From Sphingobacterium sp. (GTDB taxonomy: Bacteria; Bacteroidota; Bacteroidia; Sphingobacteriales; Sphingobacteriaceae), in NCBI GenBank assembly GCA_029239355.1, contig JAQZAZ010000018.1, positions 1-64,000 on the forward strand: DNA of 64,000 bases, given 5' to 3'. Position 1 is the first letter of the stretch. Each line of letters opens with the position of its first letter. The notes under the pieces were generated by a model that ran no database searches, was not told where the DNA came from, and saw only the letters and a list, made by a program, of their open reading frames with translations. A program made the position numbers and the translations under genes. Positions 29,669-39,084 of the stretch are shown piece by piece.

Positions 29669-30262
29669 TTATATTTTGATCTCTCGATTCACCATTTCTT
29701 TCATATTATCCAAGAGAATGGCGAAATCTTTAGCACGTCCCGAAATTTTTGAAAGTAAAATGCCGCCTTCAATCATCGCCATGAAGGTCACCGCAAAATG
29801 TTCAGCAGAAATATCCTGTTTAAACTCTCCATTGTTAATCCCTTCTTCTAATATCGAAATCAATCGTTGCTTCCAAAGTGCAAATGATCGTTTGACTTTC
29901 GGTGTTAAAAAAGGTAAGGAGTCATCAGCTTCGATAGCGGCATTCATTAGCGGGCAGCCACCTGAAGCAGCAATATTTTTAAAATTTTCTTTGTAGAAAT
30001 CAAAAAAAGCGAAAAGTTTCTTTAGGGCTGTCTTTTGTAGTGTAATCTGCTGATTAACGGCTTCTGCAATCTTTTCACTTTGATAGATATAGACATGTAT
30101 AGCTAGATCATCTTTGTCCTTAAAATTTCCGTAGATACTGCCTTTTGTTAAACCTGTAGCTGTAGTGATGTCTGATAAGGAGGTAGCAAAGTATCCTTTT
30201 TTGTTAAAAATAGGGGCCGTTCTTTCGATGATAAATTGTCGGGTCTGTTCTGCTTTTGACAT
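29669..30262 (-). CDS. TetR/AcrR-family regulator
   Basis: TRQFIIERTAPIFNKKGYFATSLSDITTATGLTKGSIYGNFKDKDDLAI. Confidence 0.94.
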   Translation of the reverse strand: MSKAEQTRQFIIERTAPIFNKKGYFATSLSDITTATGLTKGSIYGNFKDKDDLAIHVYIYQSEKIAEAVNQQITLQKTALKKLFAFFDFYKENFKNIAASGGCPLMNAAIEADDSLPFLTPKVKRSFALWKQRLISILEEGINNGEFKQDISAEHFAVTFMAMIEGGILLSKISGRAKDFAILLDNMKEMVNREIKI

Positions 30263-30294
30263 GATATCGCTGTTTCTGAATGCAAATATAAAAA

Positions 30295-30308
30295 ATACTT
30301 ATTGGTAT
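30295..30308. promoter_or_regulatory. Candidate TetR autoregulatory operator
   Basis: ATACTTATTGGTAT, 33 bp upstream of the tetR start. Confidence 0.5.
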
Positions 30309-30345
30309 ATTATTAATTATATAAGAGGTAACTGAAAAAGTTACA

Positions 30346-30972
30346 CTATCTTCTTTCAGTGATACGATATGTGCAACGAGCACCGTGTTCGATAATATAT
30401 TCTATTCTCTTGATTGTGTAGGATGGCCCGATAAGTTGTTGAAAATTGTGAAGCTCAGAACGGCAAAAACCTTGGCATTCTGTCGCCGCAGCACATATAG
30501 GGCAATGATTCTCAATGAAGAGATAAGATTCTGCCTCTTTTTTCCATTCGGCCATATATCCTTCTTCTGTTCGCTTCGTCGCCATAATATCAAGTTTATT
30601 CTCGAGTGTTTCAATACCAGCTAACGCATTTGTATATTTCCGATATACTTTTGACTCTCGATCAGTAATCAATAAATCCAGTGCATTCTCGCCAAGCAAT
30701 TGTTTAATGGATTGAAGCAGCTGGACGGTAATGTCGGCGTGACTATCAGGAAACTTCGAGAGTCCCACTGCCGAAAGGCAATAGTAGGTTGACGGCCTGC
30801 CGATACCCTCACTTCTTGCATAGGACTCGATAAGCTCTTGGTCGGCAAGATTGAGCAGGTGTTTGCGGGCCCCCTCTTTCGTGATGCCCAACTCCGTTGC
30901 AATATGTGCGGCAGTAACTTCACCCCGCATTTTTAATAACATCAATATTCTATCTGCAGCTGATTTTTGCAT
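30346..30972 (-). CDS. SufR-like HTH regulator with C-terminal Cys cluster
   Basis: ADRILMLLKMRGEVTAAHIATELGITKEGARKHLLNLADQELIESYARSEGIGRPSTYYCLS; C-terminal HCPICAAATECQGFC (CX2CX5CX3C). Confidence 0.82.
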   Translation of the reverse strand: MQKSAADRILMLLKMRGEVTAAHIATELGITKEGARKHLLNLADQELIESYARSEGIGRPSTYYCLSAVGLSKFPDSHADITVQLLQSIKQLLGENALDLLITDRESKVYRKYTNALAGIETLENKLDIMATKRTEEGYMAEWKKEAESYLFIENHCPICAAATECQGFCRSELHNFQQLIGPSYTIKRIEYIIEHGARCTYRITERR

Positions 30973-31081
30973 TTGACAATAAAAAAGTTGTTTTAATGTT
31001 TCTAGGCAAAGATACTACTTTTTCTACATGTTGTTGTAATGACCATATTTTAAACTCTCTCTAATAAAAAATGATGCTTAT

Positions 31082-31121
31082 GACTTTAATAAAACAACTA
31101 TTTAGTTGTTTTATTAAAGTC
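31082..31121. promoter_or_regulatory. Perfect 19-bp inverted repeat, candidate operator for the SufR-like regulator
   Basis: GACTTTAATAAAACAACTA-TT-TAGTTGTTTTATTAAAGTC, exact dyad, overlapping the -33 element of the SOD promoter. Confidence 0.72.
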
Positions 31122-31136
31122 TATTATTTAGCTTTG
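31106..31136 (+). promoter_or_regulatory. Predicted promoter of superoxide dismutase
   Basis: TTG (31106-31108) - 20 nt - TAGCTTTG (31129-31136), 33 bp before the ATG at 31170. Confidence 0.65.
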
Positions 31137-31169
31137 ACTAATTATAAAAAACAATAAAACTAAAATAAC

Positions 31170-31796
31170 ATGAGCAAATTTCAATTACCAGATTTATCAT
31201 ATGTCTATGGGGCACTTGAACCTTATTTTGATCAGGAGACAATGACGATCCATCACCAAAAACATCATCAGGCTTATGTTGATAATTTAAATAAAGCCGT
31301 AGTCGGTACAAGTGCTGAAGGTGTTGAATTGCTGGATATCCTAGCGCAGATGAGTCAATATAGTCCTGCGATTCGCAACAATGCGGGCGGGCACTACAAT
31401 CATTCCTTATTTTGGCAAATTTTATCTGCAACGCCGAAAACAGTGCCTACCGGAAAGTTGGCAAAGGAAATAGATACAACTTTTGGTTCTTTAGATGAGT
31501 TGAAAACGAGGATAAAAAACGCTGGACTTGGACAATTTGGTTCTGGTTGGTCTTGGCTTTATATCAAGTACAGTGGTACTTTGGATGTCGTAGCGACGCC
31601 CAATCAGGATAATCCATTGATGAATACCCAATTGACGAGTAGAGGTGTGCCAATCTTGGGTGTTGATGTATGGGAGCATGCATACTATTTGAAATATCAG
31701 AATAAAAGAGCAGACTATTTAGATGCGTTTTGGTCTGTCTTAGATTGGTCTGCCGTCGAAAAGCAGTACGAAGAAGCGATAGATAAATTGATTTAA
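31170..31796 (+). CDS. Fe/Mn superoxide dismutase
   Basis: MTIHHQKHHQAYVDNLN; AGGHYNHSLFW; GSGWSWL; GVDVWEHAYYLKYQNKRADYLDAFW. Confidence 0.96.
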   Translation: MSKFQLPDLSYVYGALEPYFDQETMTIHHQKHHQAYVDNLNKAVVGTSAEGVELLDILAQMSQYSPAIRNNAGGHYNHSLFWQILSATPKTVPTGKLAKEIDTTFGSLDELKTRIKNAGLGQFGSGWSWLYIKYSGTLDVVATPNQDNPLMNTQLTSRGVPILGVDVWEHAYYLKYQNKRADYLDAFWSVLDWSAVEKQYEEAIDKLI

Positions 31797-31841
31797 AACC
31801 TTGAACATGCGATCAAGCGGAGATAATAATTATATAATAAC

Positions 31842-32333
31842 ATGTTTGTAAATAAGGTTGAAAATTCGGGTATTTTGGCGCTCGACCTCATTGATTTCAA
31901 AACCACACTTGAAATTATAGAATTTGACATCAAAACACTGTTTTATCAAGAGATGATCGTCAAAGAAAAGGAGTTTAAAGCGGCTCTTGCTGCATTGGAA
32001 GTGACACCCTTTATAGGCAAAGCCGTTGCTTTTACTTGTTCTGTTGATGCCATCATTCCTCCCTGGATCTATATGGCTTTAGCCGATAAATTCCATACTG
32101 ATGTGGCTTATTACGATTTTAAAAGTGTGGACGCAATGGAACTGGAATTATGGACCCAGAATTTGAAGCGGTCAGATTTGTCTCATTATCAGGATCAAAA
32201 AGTGGTTGTGAGGGCAAGGCCAAATATGCCAGAATCACTTTATATGTTAGCTGCTGCACGCTTAATTCCGATTGTTACAACGTTGATGTACGGAGAGGTC
32301 GGGATGCCAAAAGTTATTTTTAAAAGAGCATAA
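31842..32333 (+). CDS. DUF2480-family protein
   Basis: FVNKVENSGILALDLIDF...DAIIPPWIYMALADKF; matches remembered DUF2480 pattern. Confidence 0.7.
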   Translation: MFVNKVENSGILALDLIDFKTTLEIIEFDIKTLFYQEMIVKEKEFKAALAALEVTPFIGKAVAFTCSVDAIIPPWIYMALADKFHTDVAYYDFKSVDAMELELWTQNLKRSDLSHYQDQKVVVRARPNMPESLYMLAAARLIPIVTTLMYGEVGMPKVIFKRA

Positions 32334-32339
32334 GAAACA

Positions 32340-32912
32340 ATGAAAGCATTAATATTTAATGGCGCCCTGGAGCGGAGACAAGAATCTACTTCCGGAGTAT
32401 TGTCTAATTATTTCGCTGAACAATTGAATCAGCTTGGTGTTGAGCATAGTGTTTTTAACCTTGCGGAAAGTGGGATACCACTATTTGATACAAGCCTCAA
32501 CAGGATACCCAATAGTGTAAAGATCATGAACAATCTCTTTCTGGAGGCAGACGTGCATTTTTGGTTATCTCCTTTATATCACGGAAGTGTACCGGGGGTA
32601 ATGAAAAACTGCTTGGATTGGCTGGAGATAAGCGCAATGAACAGTCCAGCATATCTCACCGATAAAAATATAGGACTGGTTTGTTGGGCGGATGGTGTAC
32701 AGGCCTTACAAGGGATCAACGCTATGGATGCAATAGCAAAATCATTACGGGCATGGACTTTACCTTTTAGTGTACCTATTGTTAAAAGGGAACTATTTGA
32801 AAACACTGGTTCAAGAGAGATATCGTCGGATTATAAACGTAAATTGGATCTGTTGGTCAATATCGCAACAAAAAGAGCCGCAGTGTTTGAAACACAGTTG
32901 GGAAGTTCATGA
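32340..32912 (+). CDS. NADPH-dependent FMN reductase / flavodoxin-like protein
   Basis: ALIFNGALERRQESTSGVLSNYF...DVHFWLSPLYHGSVPGVMKNCLDWLE. Confidence 0.88.
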   Translation: MKALIFNGALERRQESTSGVLSNYFAEQLNQLGVEHSVFNLAESGIPLFDTSLNRIPNSVKIMNNLFLEADVHFWLSPLYHGSVPGVMKNCLDWLEISAMNSPAYLTDKNIGLVCWADGVQALQGINAMDAIAKSLRAWTLPFSVPIVKRELFENTGSREISSDYKRKLDLLVNIATKRAAVFETQLGSS

Positions 32913-32964
32913 AAATTTGATTTTCAAAAAAGCAGTTTAGATTTATTGCTGCATCAGACAATAT

Positions 32965-33002
32965 AAAGCACCTTAATCGTTATTGAGGTGCTTTATATGT
33001 TT
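32965..33002 (+). terminator. Intrinsic terminator of the SOD operon
   Basis: AAAGCACCT ... AGGTGCTTT followed by a T-rich stretch. Confidence 0.7.
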
Positions 33003-33147
33003 TTAAAATTGCTTAGTTTTGAAGAACCATGTGCCGAAGAGTTCGTGTCCGCCGAATTTTCGGGAATCACACATTTAACGAGGCGCATCTCAAAAAAATG
33101 CAATAAACTGTTTTTATTATTTCATATTCTATAAGGTATCTGATTAA

Positions 33148-35115
33148 ATGGGATTACAATGTCGGGTTTTGTTAAAGTTAATTGTATGTTGTGCAATGCA
33201 TTTTGCTGTACAGACGACGAATGCACAAGGTTTTCTGCCTTTAAATGAAGAGAAATATCGAACTGATGCGGAAATGTTATTGAAGTCAACTTCAGATGAC
33301 AGCGTAAAAACGCTACAGTACTTCTATTTGGCGGATTACTACAGGTTTCGTGATACATTGAAATTCTGGGAAAATATGCGGCAGGGGGAGCGATTCGCTA
33401 AGCCTTTTCGAAGCCTTCATGCAATGGGAGCGCTTTACAAAAGCTTCTACTATGGACAATTTTTAGACAGTAAACGTGCTGGGATTGAAGCTCAAAAGTG
33501 CGTAGATATTCTTGGAGATGCCAAACAGCCTTTTCAACAGGGACTTTTGGCTAAAGCTTGGTATAATCTGGGGCTAATTCGATTTCCGAAAAAAGGGTTT
33601 GCTGATTTACTGGATATACTCAATGGTAAATGTATGCCCTATGCCAAGGCACACGATCCTCTCATGGAAGGTGCAATAAATACCATGATCGGTATGGCCT
33701 TTATGTCCTCCAATCAATTGGCAAAAGCAAACGAGTATCATCAGATCGCGATCGAACAGCTCGAACAACAACCAGAGAGCACAGCGCTACTGGTAGCCTA
33801 TTTAAATGCTGTTAGCACCTATTGCTACCAGGTTAAATCAAAAGAGGCTCGACTACTATTGGATAAAGCTAAACTCCTTTTAGGTAAGAACCCAAACTCT
33901 TCTCAGCTACCCAATTACTATTACAATGAAGCGCTCTATTTTACGACAAAACAACAGACAGATGAAGCCTTACGTATGCTGGATATTGGTTTGGGCTGGT
34001 CGAAGAAAATGAACAATTGGAAATCCTACCAGATGATGCTGTTTAGAAAGTTTAATGTCTATTTGATGCAGAAAAAATATGCTGAAGCCAAATTGCCATT
34101 GGAGGAGATTATAAAAAATGGATTGTTGACACGCGATCTTTACAACAGTAAAATTGTTTATAGCCAATTGGCTGCTGTGAATGAATTGATGGGGGATTAC
34201 AAAGAGGCACTTAAGATGTCCAATGTGGCGGGTAAGCTCTCGGATAGTATTCAGAGAGTCCAGCTTTTGGAGAAGATGAACGAAATGGAGGCTAAATACA
34301 AAAGCATAGAAAAAGAAAAATTGATTTTAAATCTACGTGCAGAAAAAGATCGCAATCAATTTAAGATCTTTCTTGTTCTAGGCATTGCTATTTTACTTTT
34401 AATCATTGTTTTATTTGTCACCTTTTCCTATAGAAAACAACGGAAGCTGAATGGACAGATCCAAATGAATCATGAGATTGCTTTGGAGAAATTGGCGAAG
34501 GAAAAGCAGTTGCAAATCTCCGAGTCCATGCTCAAAGCTGAAGAGCAAGAGCGGCAGCGTATCGCACAGGATCTGCACGATAGTATCGGCGGAATGCTGA
34601 CAGGATTGAAATTTAAGATCGCTGGAGAGCAGGCAGGCGAATTCGATTTGACGAAGGAATTACCGCACAAACTGAACGATATTTTGGGCGAAGTTCGACG
34701 GATATCGCATAATCTGATGCCCGAGTCATTACGGCAATTTGGTCTGATAGCAGCATTGGAGCAATTATGTCTTTCGATGAGAAATAATAAGGTGCAGATC
34801 CAATTTGAAAATTATGAGGACGAAGTACGGCTGGACTTCCAAAAAGGGTTGGCAATATATCGGATCGTCCAGGAAGCGATCTCAAACGCATTGAAATATG
34901 CAGATGCAGACCTCATTATTGTCCAGGTAAGTAAATCACAGGGAATATTGCAGATTTTGATAGAAGACAATGGAAAAGGGTTTGATTCTTCCGCCGCAAA
35001 TTATGGAATGGGATTAAATAATATGGTCAACAGAATCAAATGGATCAATGGATCTATTGATATGCAGAGTAAACCAGGATCTGGTACCCAAATTGAAGTA
35101 GGAGTAAGTGTTTAG
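33148..35115 (+). CDS. Sensor histidine kinase (NarL/HisKA_3 type) with TPR-like sensor region and one TM
   Basis: TM IFLVLGIAILLLIIVLFVTF; ERQRIAQDLHDSIGGMLTGLKF; IYRIVQEAISNALKYADA; DNGKGFD; GMGLNNMVNRI. Confidence 0.93.
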   Translation: MGLQCRVLLKLIVCCAMHFAVQTTNAQGFLPLNEEKYRTDAEMLLKSTSDDSVKTLQYFYLADYYRFRDTLKFWENMRQGERFAKPFRSLHAMGALYKSFYYGQFLDSKRAGIEAQKCVDILGDAKQPFQQGLLAKAWYNLGLIRFPKKGFADLLDILNGKCMPYAKAHDPLMEGAINTMIGMAFMSSNQLAKANEYHQIAIEQLEQQPESTALLVAYLNAVSTYCYQVKSKEARLLLDKAKLLLGKNPNSSQLPNYYYNEALYFTTKQQTDEALRMLDIGLGWSKKMNNWKSYQMMLFRKFNVYLMQKKYAEAKLPLEEIIKNGLLTRDLYNSKIVYSQLAAVNELMGDYKEALKMSNVAGKLSDSIQRVQLLEKMNEMEAKYKSIEKEKLILNLRAEKDRNQFKIFLVLGIAILLLIIVLFVTFSYRKQRKLNGQIQMNHEIALEKLAKEKQLQISESMLKAEEQERQRIAQDLHDSIGGMLTGLKFKIAGEQAGEFDLTKELPHKLNDILGEVRRISHNLMPESLRQFGLIAALEQLCLSMRNNKVQIQFENYEDEVRLDFQKGLAIYRIVQEAISNALKYADADLIIVQVSKSQGILQILIEDNGKGFDSSAANYGMGLNNMVNRIKWINGSIDMQSKPGSGTQIEVGVSV

Positions 35116-35129
35116 TTAAAAACTAATGT

Positions 35130-35753
35130 ATGAAAATTATTGCCATATTGGATGACCATCCTTTATTATTGGAAGGCGTAACGTCTTTTCTCAATAACCA
35201 AAACGGGTATAAAGTATATTCATTTCTGGAGGAAGTATCATTGATCGAATTTTTGGATTGTACAAGAGTAGATTTGGTGCTTATGGATATGCAGCTTGTG
35301 AATACCAGCGGATTGGACGTCTGTTTGCAGGTGAAGAAGCTGTTTCCCATGATTCCGGTTATTGCACTGAGTAATCTGGCAGATCGTAATCTTATTTTTC
35401 AGTTTATGCAAAATGGGGGAAATGGTTACATACTAAAGGATGTTTCTAATGACGAATTCCTTCGTTGTGTACAGCTTGGACTTGATGGAAAGAAAGCGCT
35501 TTGCGATAGAGCCAAGGATCTTTATGCCGGAGCTGTCACTTCCATGGAAGATCTTCCACGTTTAACACGCAGGGAAAAGGAGATTTTGACGATGGTTGCC
35601 GATGGTTATACCAGTAACCAGATTGCGGAGAAACTATTTTTAAGTCCTGTTACGATTGAAACCCACCGACGCAATCTTCTGACCAAATTTAAAGTAAAAA
35701 ATATGATCGAATTGGTACAATTTGCACTAACACATAAATTGTTGGGGCTCTAG
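35130..35753 (+). CDS. LuxR/NarL-type response regulator
   Basis: AILDDHPLLLEGV; LVLMDMQL; LTRREKEILTMVADGYTSNQIAEKLFLSPVTIETHRRNLLTKF. Confidence 0.95.
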   Translation: MKIIAILDDHPLLLEGVTSFLNNQNGYKVYSFLEEVSLIEFLDCTRVDLVLMDMQLVNTSGLDVCLQVKKLFPMIPVIALSNLADRNLIFQFMQNGGNGYILKDVSNDEFLRCVQLGLDGKKALCDRAKDLYAGAVTSMEDLPRLTRREKEILTMVADGYTSNQIAEKLFLSPVTIETHRRNLLTKFKVKNMIELVQFALTHKLLGL

Positions 35754-35771
35754 TTTGTCTGCGCGACTATG

Positions 35772-36848
35772 CTAATGCTCACCATAACCGACATCATCCA
35801 GTTTTCCTTTAAAGACCCTAAATTGAATAATAAAATAAGCCACGACCAAAATTGCTGCAAAAACAAACCATCCCAAACCTACAGAGAGGCCATATTCATG
35901 TGCCGCGGCATTCTGGATGGTAAATGAGGGGTTTACCTCATTGGTTGATGGTAATAAGGTTGGAAACATAGAGGCCACTGTGGTTGCAAAGCTTCCCAGT
36001 ATAAATAGGGAAGAGAACATAAAACCCGTACCATCTTTTTTGAACGTCCTGATCCAAAATTGTCCCAGCAGGCCAATCGCTGCAATCAACGGGAATATCC
36101 AGAGCCAATAATGATTTTGCAGATTATTTAAGGAGATTGGTTTGACATAATGCCAGACATAAGCAGATAGCATGACCAATACAAGTAATACGAAATTCAA
36201 TTTAAATATGATGTCTTTAAGTCGCTGATTTAGGGTACTGGATGTTTTTAATATGACCCATCCCGCACCATGGATAGTCAGTGTGACGACCGCTACTAAG
36301 CCTAGTATCACTGTGAACCAGTCAATGATACCTTGATGTTCAGCCAAAGGATCGAAAGTAGGGTTCCAGAGTGCGAGGAAGAAATAATGTGGTTCTTGTG
36401 TGGATATCCCGTTTTCAACCATCCCCAGATTGACTCCGCGAACGACGTTGCCTAAGGCAGCGCCAAAAAATAGTGCTAGAAGTAAGCTAGCTAAACCAAA
36501 AGCTTTATCCCATAACGCTTCCCAAAGTCGGTGATGTATTTGTCCTCTTAGCTCAAGACTTATCGCCCTAAAGATCAGTAACCATAATACGAGCATCAGA
36601 GGGAGGTAGAATCCACTAAAAGATGAAGCATAAAGTGTTGGAAAAGCAAAAAATAAAACACCACCAGATGCGATCAGCCAAACTTCATTAGCGTCCCAAA
36701 AAGGGCCAATTGCATTTGTTACGGCCTTTTTCTCCTCTTCGGTCTTTGCGAAGAATAAATGTACAATTCCCGCTCCAAAATCATAACCATCGAGGACAAC
36801 ATAAATGCCCAACATAAAAGTCAATACTATAAACCAGAATATTTCCAT
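35772..36848 (-). CDS. cydB: Cytochrome bd ubiquinol oxidase subunit II
   Basis: VVLDGYDFGAGIVHLFF; GPFWDANEVWLIASGGVLFFAFP. Confidence 0.95.
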   Translation of the reverse strand: MEIFWFIVLTFMLGIYVVLDGYDFGAGIVHLFFAKTEEEKKAVTNAIGPFWDANEVWLIASGGVLFFAFPTLYASSFSGFYLPLMLVLWLLIFRAISLELRGQIHHRLWEALWDKAFGLASLLLALFFGAALGNVVRGVNLGMVENGISTQEPHYFFLALWNPTFDPLAEHQGIIDWFTVILGLVAVVTLTIHGAGWVILKTSSTLNQRLKDIIFKLNFVLLVLVMLSAYVWHYVKPISLNNLQNHYWLWIFPLIAAIGLLGQFWIRTFKKDGTGFMFSSLFILGSFATTVASMFPTLLPSTNEVNPSFTIQNAAAHEYGLSVGLGWFVFAAILVVAYFIIQFRVFKGKLDDVGYGEH

Positions 36849-36854
36849 AACAAA

Positions 36855-38192
36855 TTAGTTTAAAGCAATATGAGGCTCGGGGCCTTTTCGAATAATTTTC
36901 AATACCAACATAAGGAACAACAATCCCAAAAGAATATAGAGTCCGACAAATCCCAGTAAAGTAAATAACGTATTACCAGAAGATACCGTGGGCGAAACCC
37001 CATCTACCATACGCATCAGGTTGTAGACCAACCAAGGTTGTCGTCCTAGTTCGGATGTATACCAGCCTGCCGTATTGGCGATATAAGGAAAAGGGATCAT
37101 AAACATAATGATCCACAATAACCATTTGGTCTGATATAACTTATTTCGCCAAAGTAAGAAACTGCCCAATACCATGATTCCAATGAATATTGTACCTAAA
37201 CCAACCATGATGTGATAGCTATAATAGAGCCCTGGGACATTCGTTGGATGTAATGAGTCGTCAAACTCATTCAGGCCTTTTATTTCTGCATCCCAACGTT
37301 GATAGGTAAGGAAGCTTAAAACATTAGGGACCGCAATTTTATTGTCCAGTTTTTTGTTTTCCATATCAGGTTGACCGATCAGGATAATTTCAGATCCTCC
37401 TTTTTCTGTTTTGAAGATACCCTCCATCGCTGCGAATGATGCCGGTTGATATTTTACCACATTTTTGGCTGCTAGATCTCCTGTAGGAAATGCGAGCATG
37501 ACGGATGAAATAGTACCAAAGATTACGCCGCTTTTAACAAATATTTTTCCAAATTTACTATGTCTATCGCTGAGGAGGTAGAAGGCTCCTATAGAGGCAA
37601 CAAAAAAAGAACTTGTAACCAGAGATCCAGCTTGATTGTGGAGATAAGAAGGCCATAACCATGGATTGGTAAATAAAGAACTGAAATTGTTCAGCACAAA
37701 CTTGCCATTTTCGAGAATTTCATAACCGACAGGGTGCTGCATCCAGGAATGCGTGGCAATAATTAAAAATCCACTTGCCCAAGATCCAATGAATACCATC
37801 AAACCAGATAGAAAGTGTAGCTTGTGACCAAGTAATTTTTCTCCGAAGAGAAACATGCCCAAAAAAGAAGACTCTAGGAAAAATGAAAACATTCCTTCCA
37901 TGGCCAAGGTCTGCCCAATGATTCCCCCTGTGAGCTCAGAGAATTTTGCCCAATTTGTGCCAAATTGAAATTCCATAGGTATACCTGTCACTACACCCAT
38001 TGTAAAATTGAGCGCAAAGATCTTCATCCAGAATTTTGATGCATTGTTGTAATCTTCATTGTGTGTTTGTAAAAATTTCCATTTGAAATAGACAATCATT
38101 AATGATAATCCCATAGTCAATTGGGGAAATAAATAGTGGAATGTGATTGTAAAGGCAAATTGAAGCCGATTGTAAAGAATCATGTCTTCCAT
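36855..38192 (-). CDS. cydA: Cytochrome bd ubiquinol oxidase subunit I
   Basis: LQFAFTITFHYLFPQLTMGL; FALNFTMGVVTGIPMEFQFGTNWAKFS; ATHSWMQHPVGYE; GRQPWLVYNLMRMVDGVSP. Confidence 0.96.
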   Translation of the reverse strand: MEDMILYNRLQFAFTITFHYLFPQLTMGLSLMIVYFKWKFLQTHNEDYNNASKFWMKIFALNFTMGVVTGIPMEFQFGTNWAKFSELTGGIIGQTLAMEGMFSFFLESSFLGMFLFGEKLLGHKLHFLSGLMVFIGSWASGFLIIATHSWMQHPVGYEILENGKFVLNNFSSLFTNPWLWPSYLHNQAGSLVTSSFFVASIGAFYLLSDRHSKFGKIFVKSGVIFGTISSVMLAFPTGDLAAKNVVKYQPASFAAMEGIFKTEKGGSEIILIGQPDMENKKLDNKIAVPNVLSFLTYQRWDAEIKGLNEFDDSLHPTNVPGLYYSYHIMVGLGTIFIGIMVLGSFLLWRNKLYQTKWLLWIIMFMIPFPYIANTAGWYTSELGRQPWLVYNLMRMVDGVSPTVSSGNTLFTLLGFVGLYILLGLLFLMLVLKIIRKGPEPHIALN

Positions 38193-38758
38193 GGATCCGA
38201 TTTTTGGTTAATGACATTTAAATATAACGTTTTTTTCACCGTAACTACTTTTCTATGGATTTTATTTTTTGATGAAACACTAGACGATTATTTATCATTG
38301 TAATCCATCGCGAGTTGAATAGTGAGGCAGATGATCACCCAACCTTGATAAAGTACCGCTGTTAAGAGTTTTTTTTCTCATTGCTAGAACATAATGGAGT
38401 AATTTTTTATTTTAATAAAATCTATAGAATTAGTAGATTATATTAAAATATCTTTTATATTTGTGAAGATGTCAAAAGATGCTAAGAATTAAATGGGATC
38501 TTTTTACCATAAAATTTAATACAATTATGAAATATATCAACTTTGCAAAAATCGCATTCCTTACTAATAGTACTATTAAATCTTTAATGACTATACCCCC
38601 AGGTAAGAAAATGCGAATGTGTAATATAGGATAATTTCCCTTATCTTTTCTCAAACTGACAGCAGGGGAGGCGCTCGCCTCCCTAAATGTCTTCAATATT
38701 GAAACAAGTTTTCGATTGGCGTTGGCACTTGTTCGTATTCACCATTAACTTTTTAGCT

Positions 38759-39042
38759 ATGAAAAATTATAGAGTACTAAGGTATTCTAGACGGTCTTTA
38801 TCTTTAGGATTTTCCTGTTATGGATAACATATCTATGTGCAGAATCGAATCGAAGTCCATTATTAATGCCTCTGTATCTGTACATCATGATGATAGCCAA
38901 AAAAGTCGTACTCAAAGATGTGACAGTTCCACTTGGCTTATTCAGAAAGCTGTTTTTGACCCGAAAAAAGCATTATCTCTGGTCAATTCCACAAAGAGAA
39001 ATTAACCTCAATACGAATTTGAAACAGAATCCAAATTGTTAA
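38759..39042 (+). pseudogene. Decayed susD/ragB remnant upstream of the sulfatase
   Basis: Starts MKNYRVLRYSRRSLSLGFSC (lipoprotein-like). The downstream frame ends RKKHYLWSIPQREINLNTNLKQNPNC*, resembling the SusD C-terminus (KKHYLWPIPQSEIN.NPNLKQNPGY). Far too short for a functional SusD. Confidence 0.55.
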
Positions 39043-39084
39043 AAATTGTTATATTGTAGCACGATCCAATTAACTCATACGAAT

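Noticed and set aside
38472-38696. 74-aa minus-strand ORF
   Set aside because: Overlaps the apparently decayed plus-strand PUL region and shows no protein-like motif.
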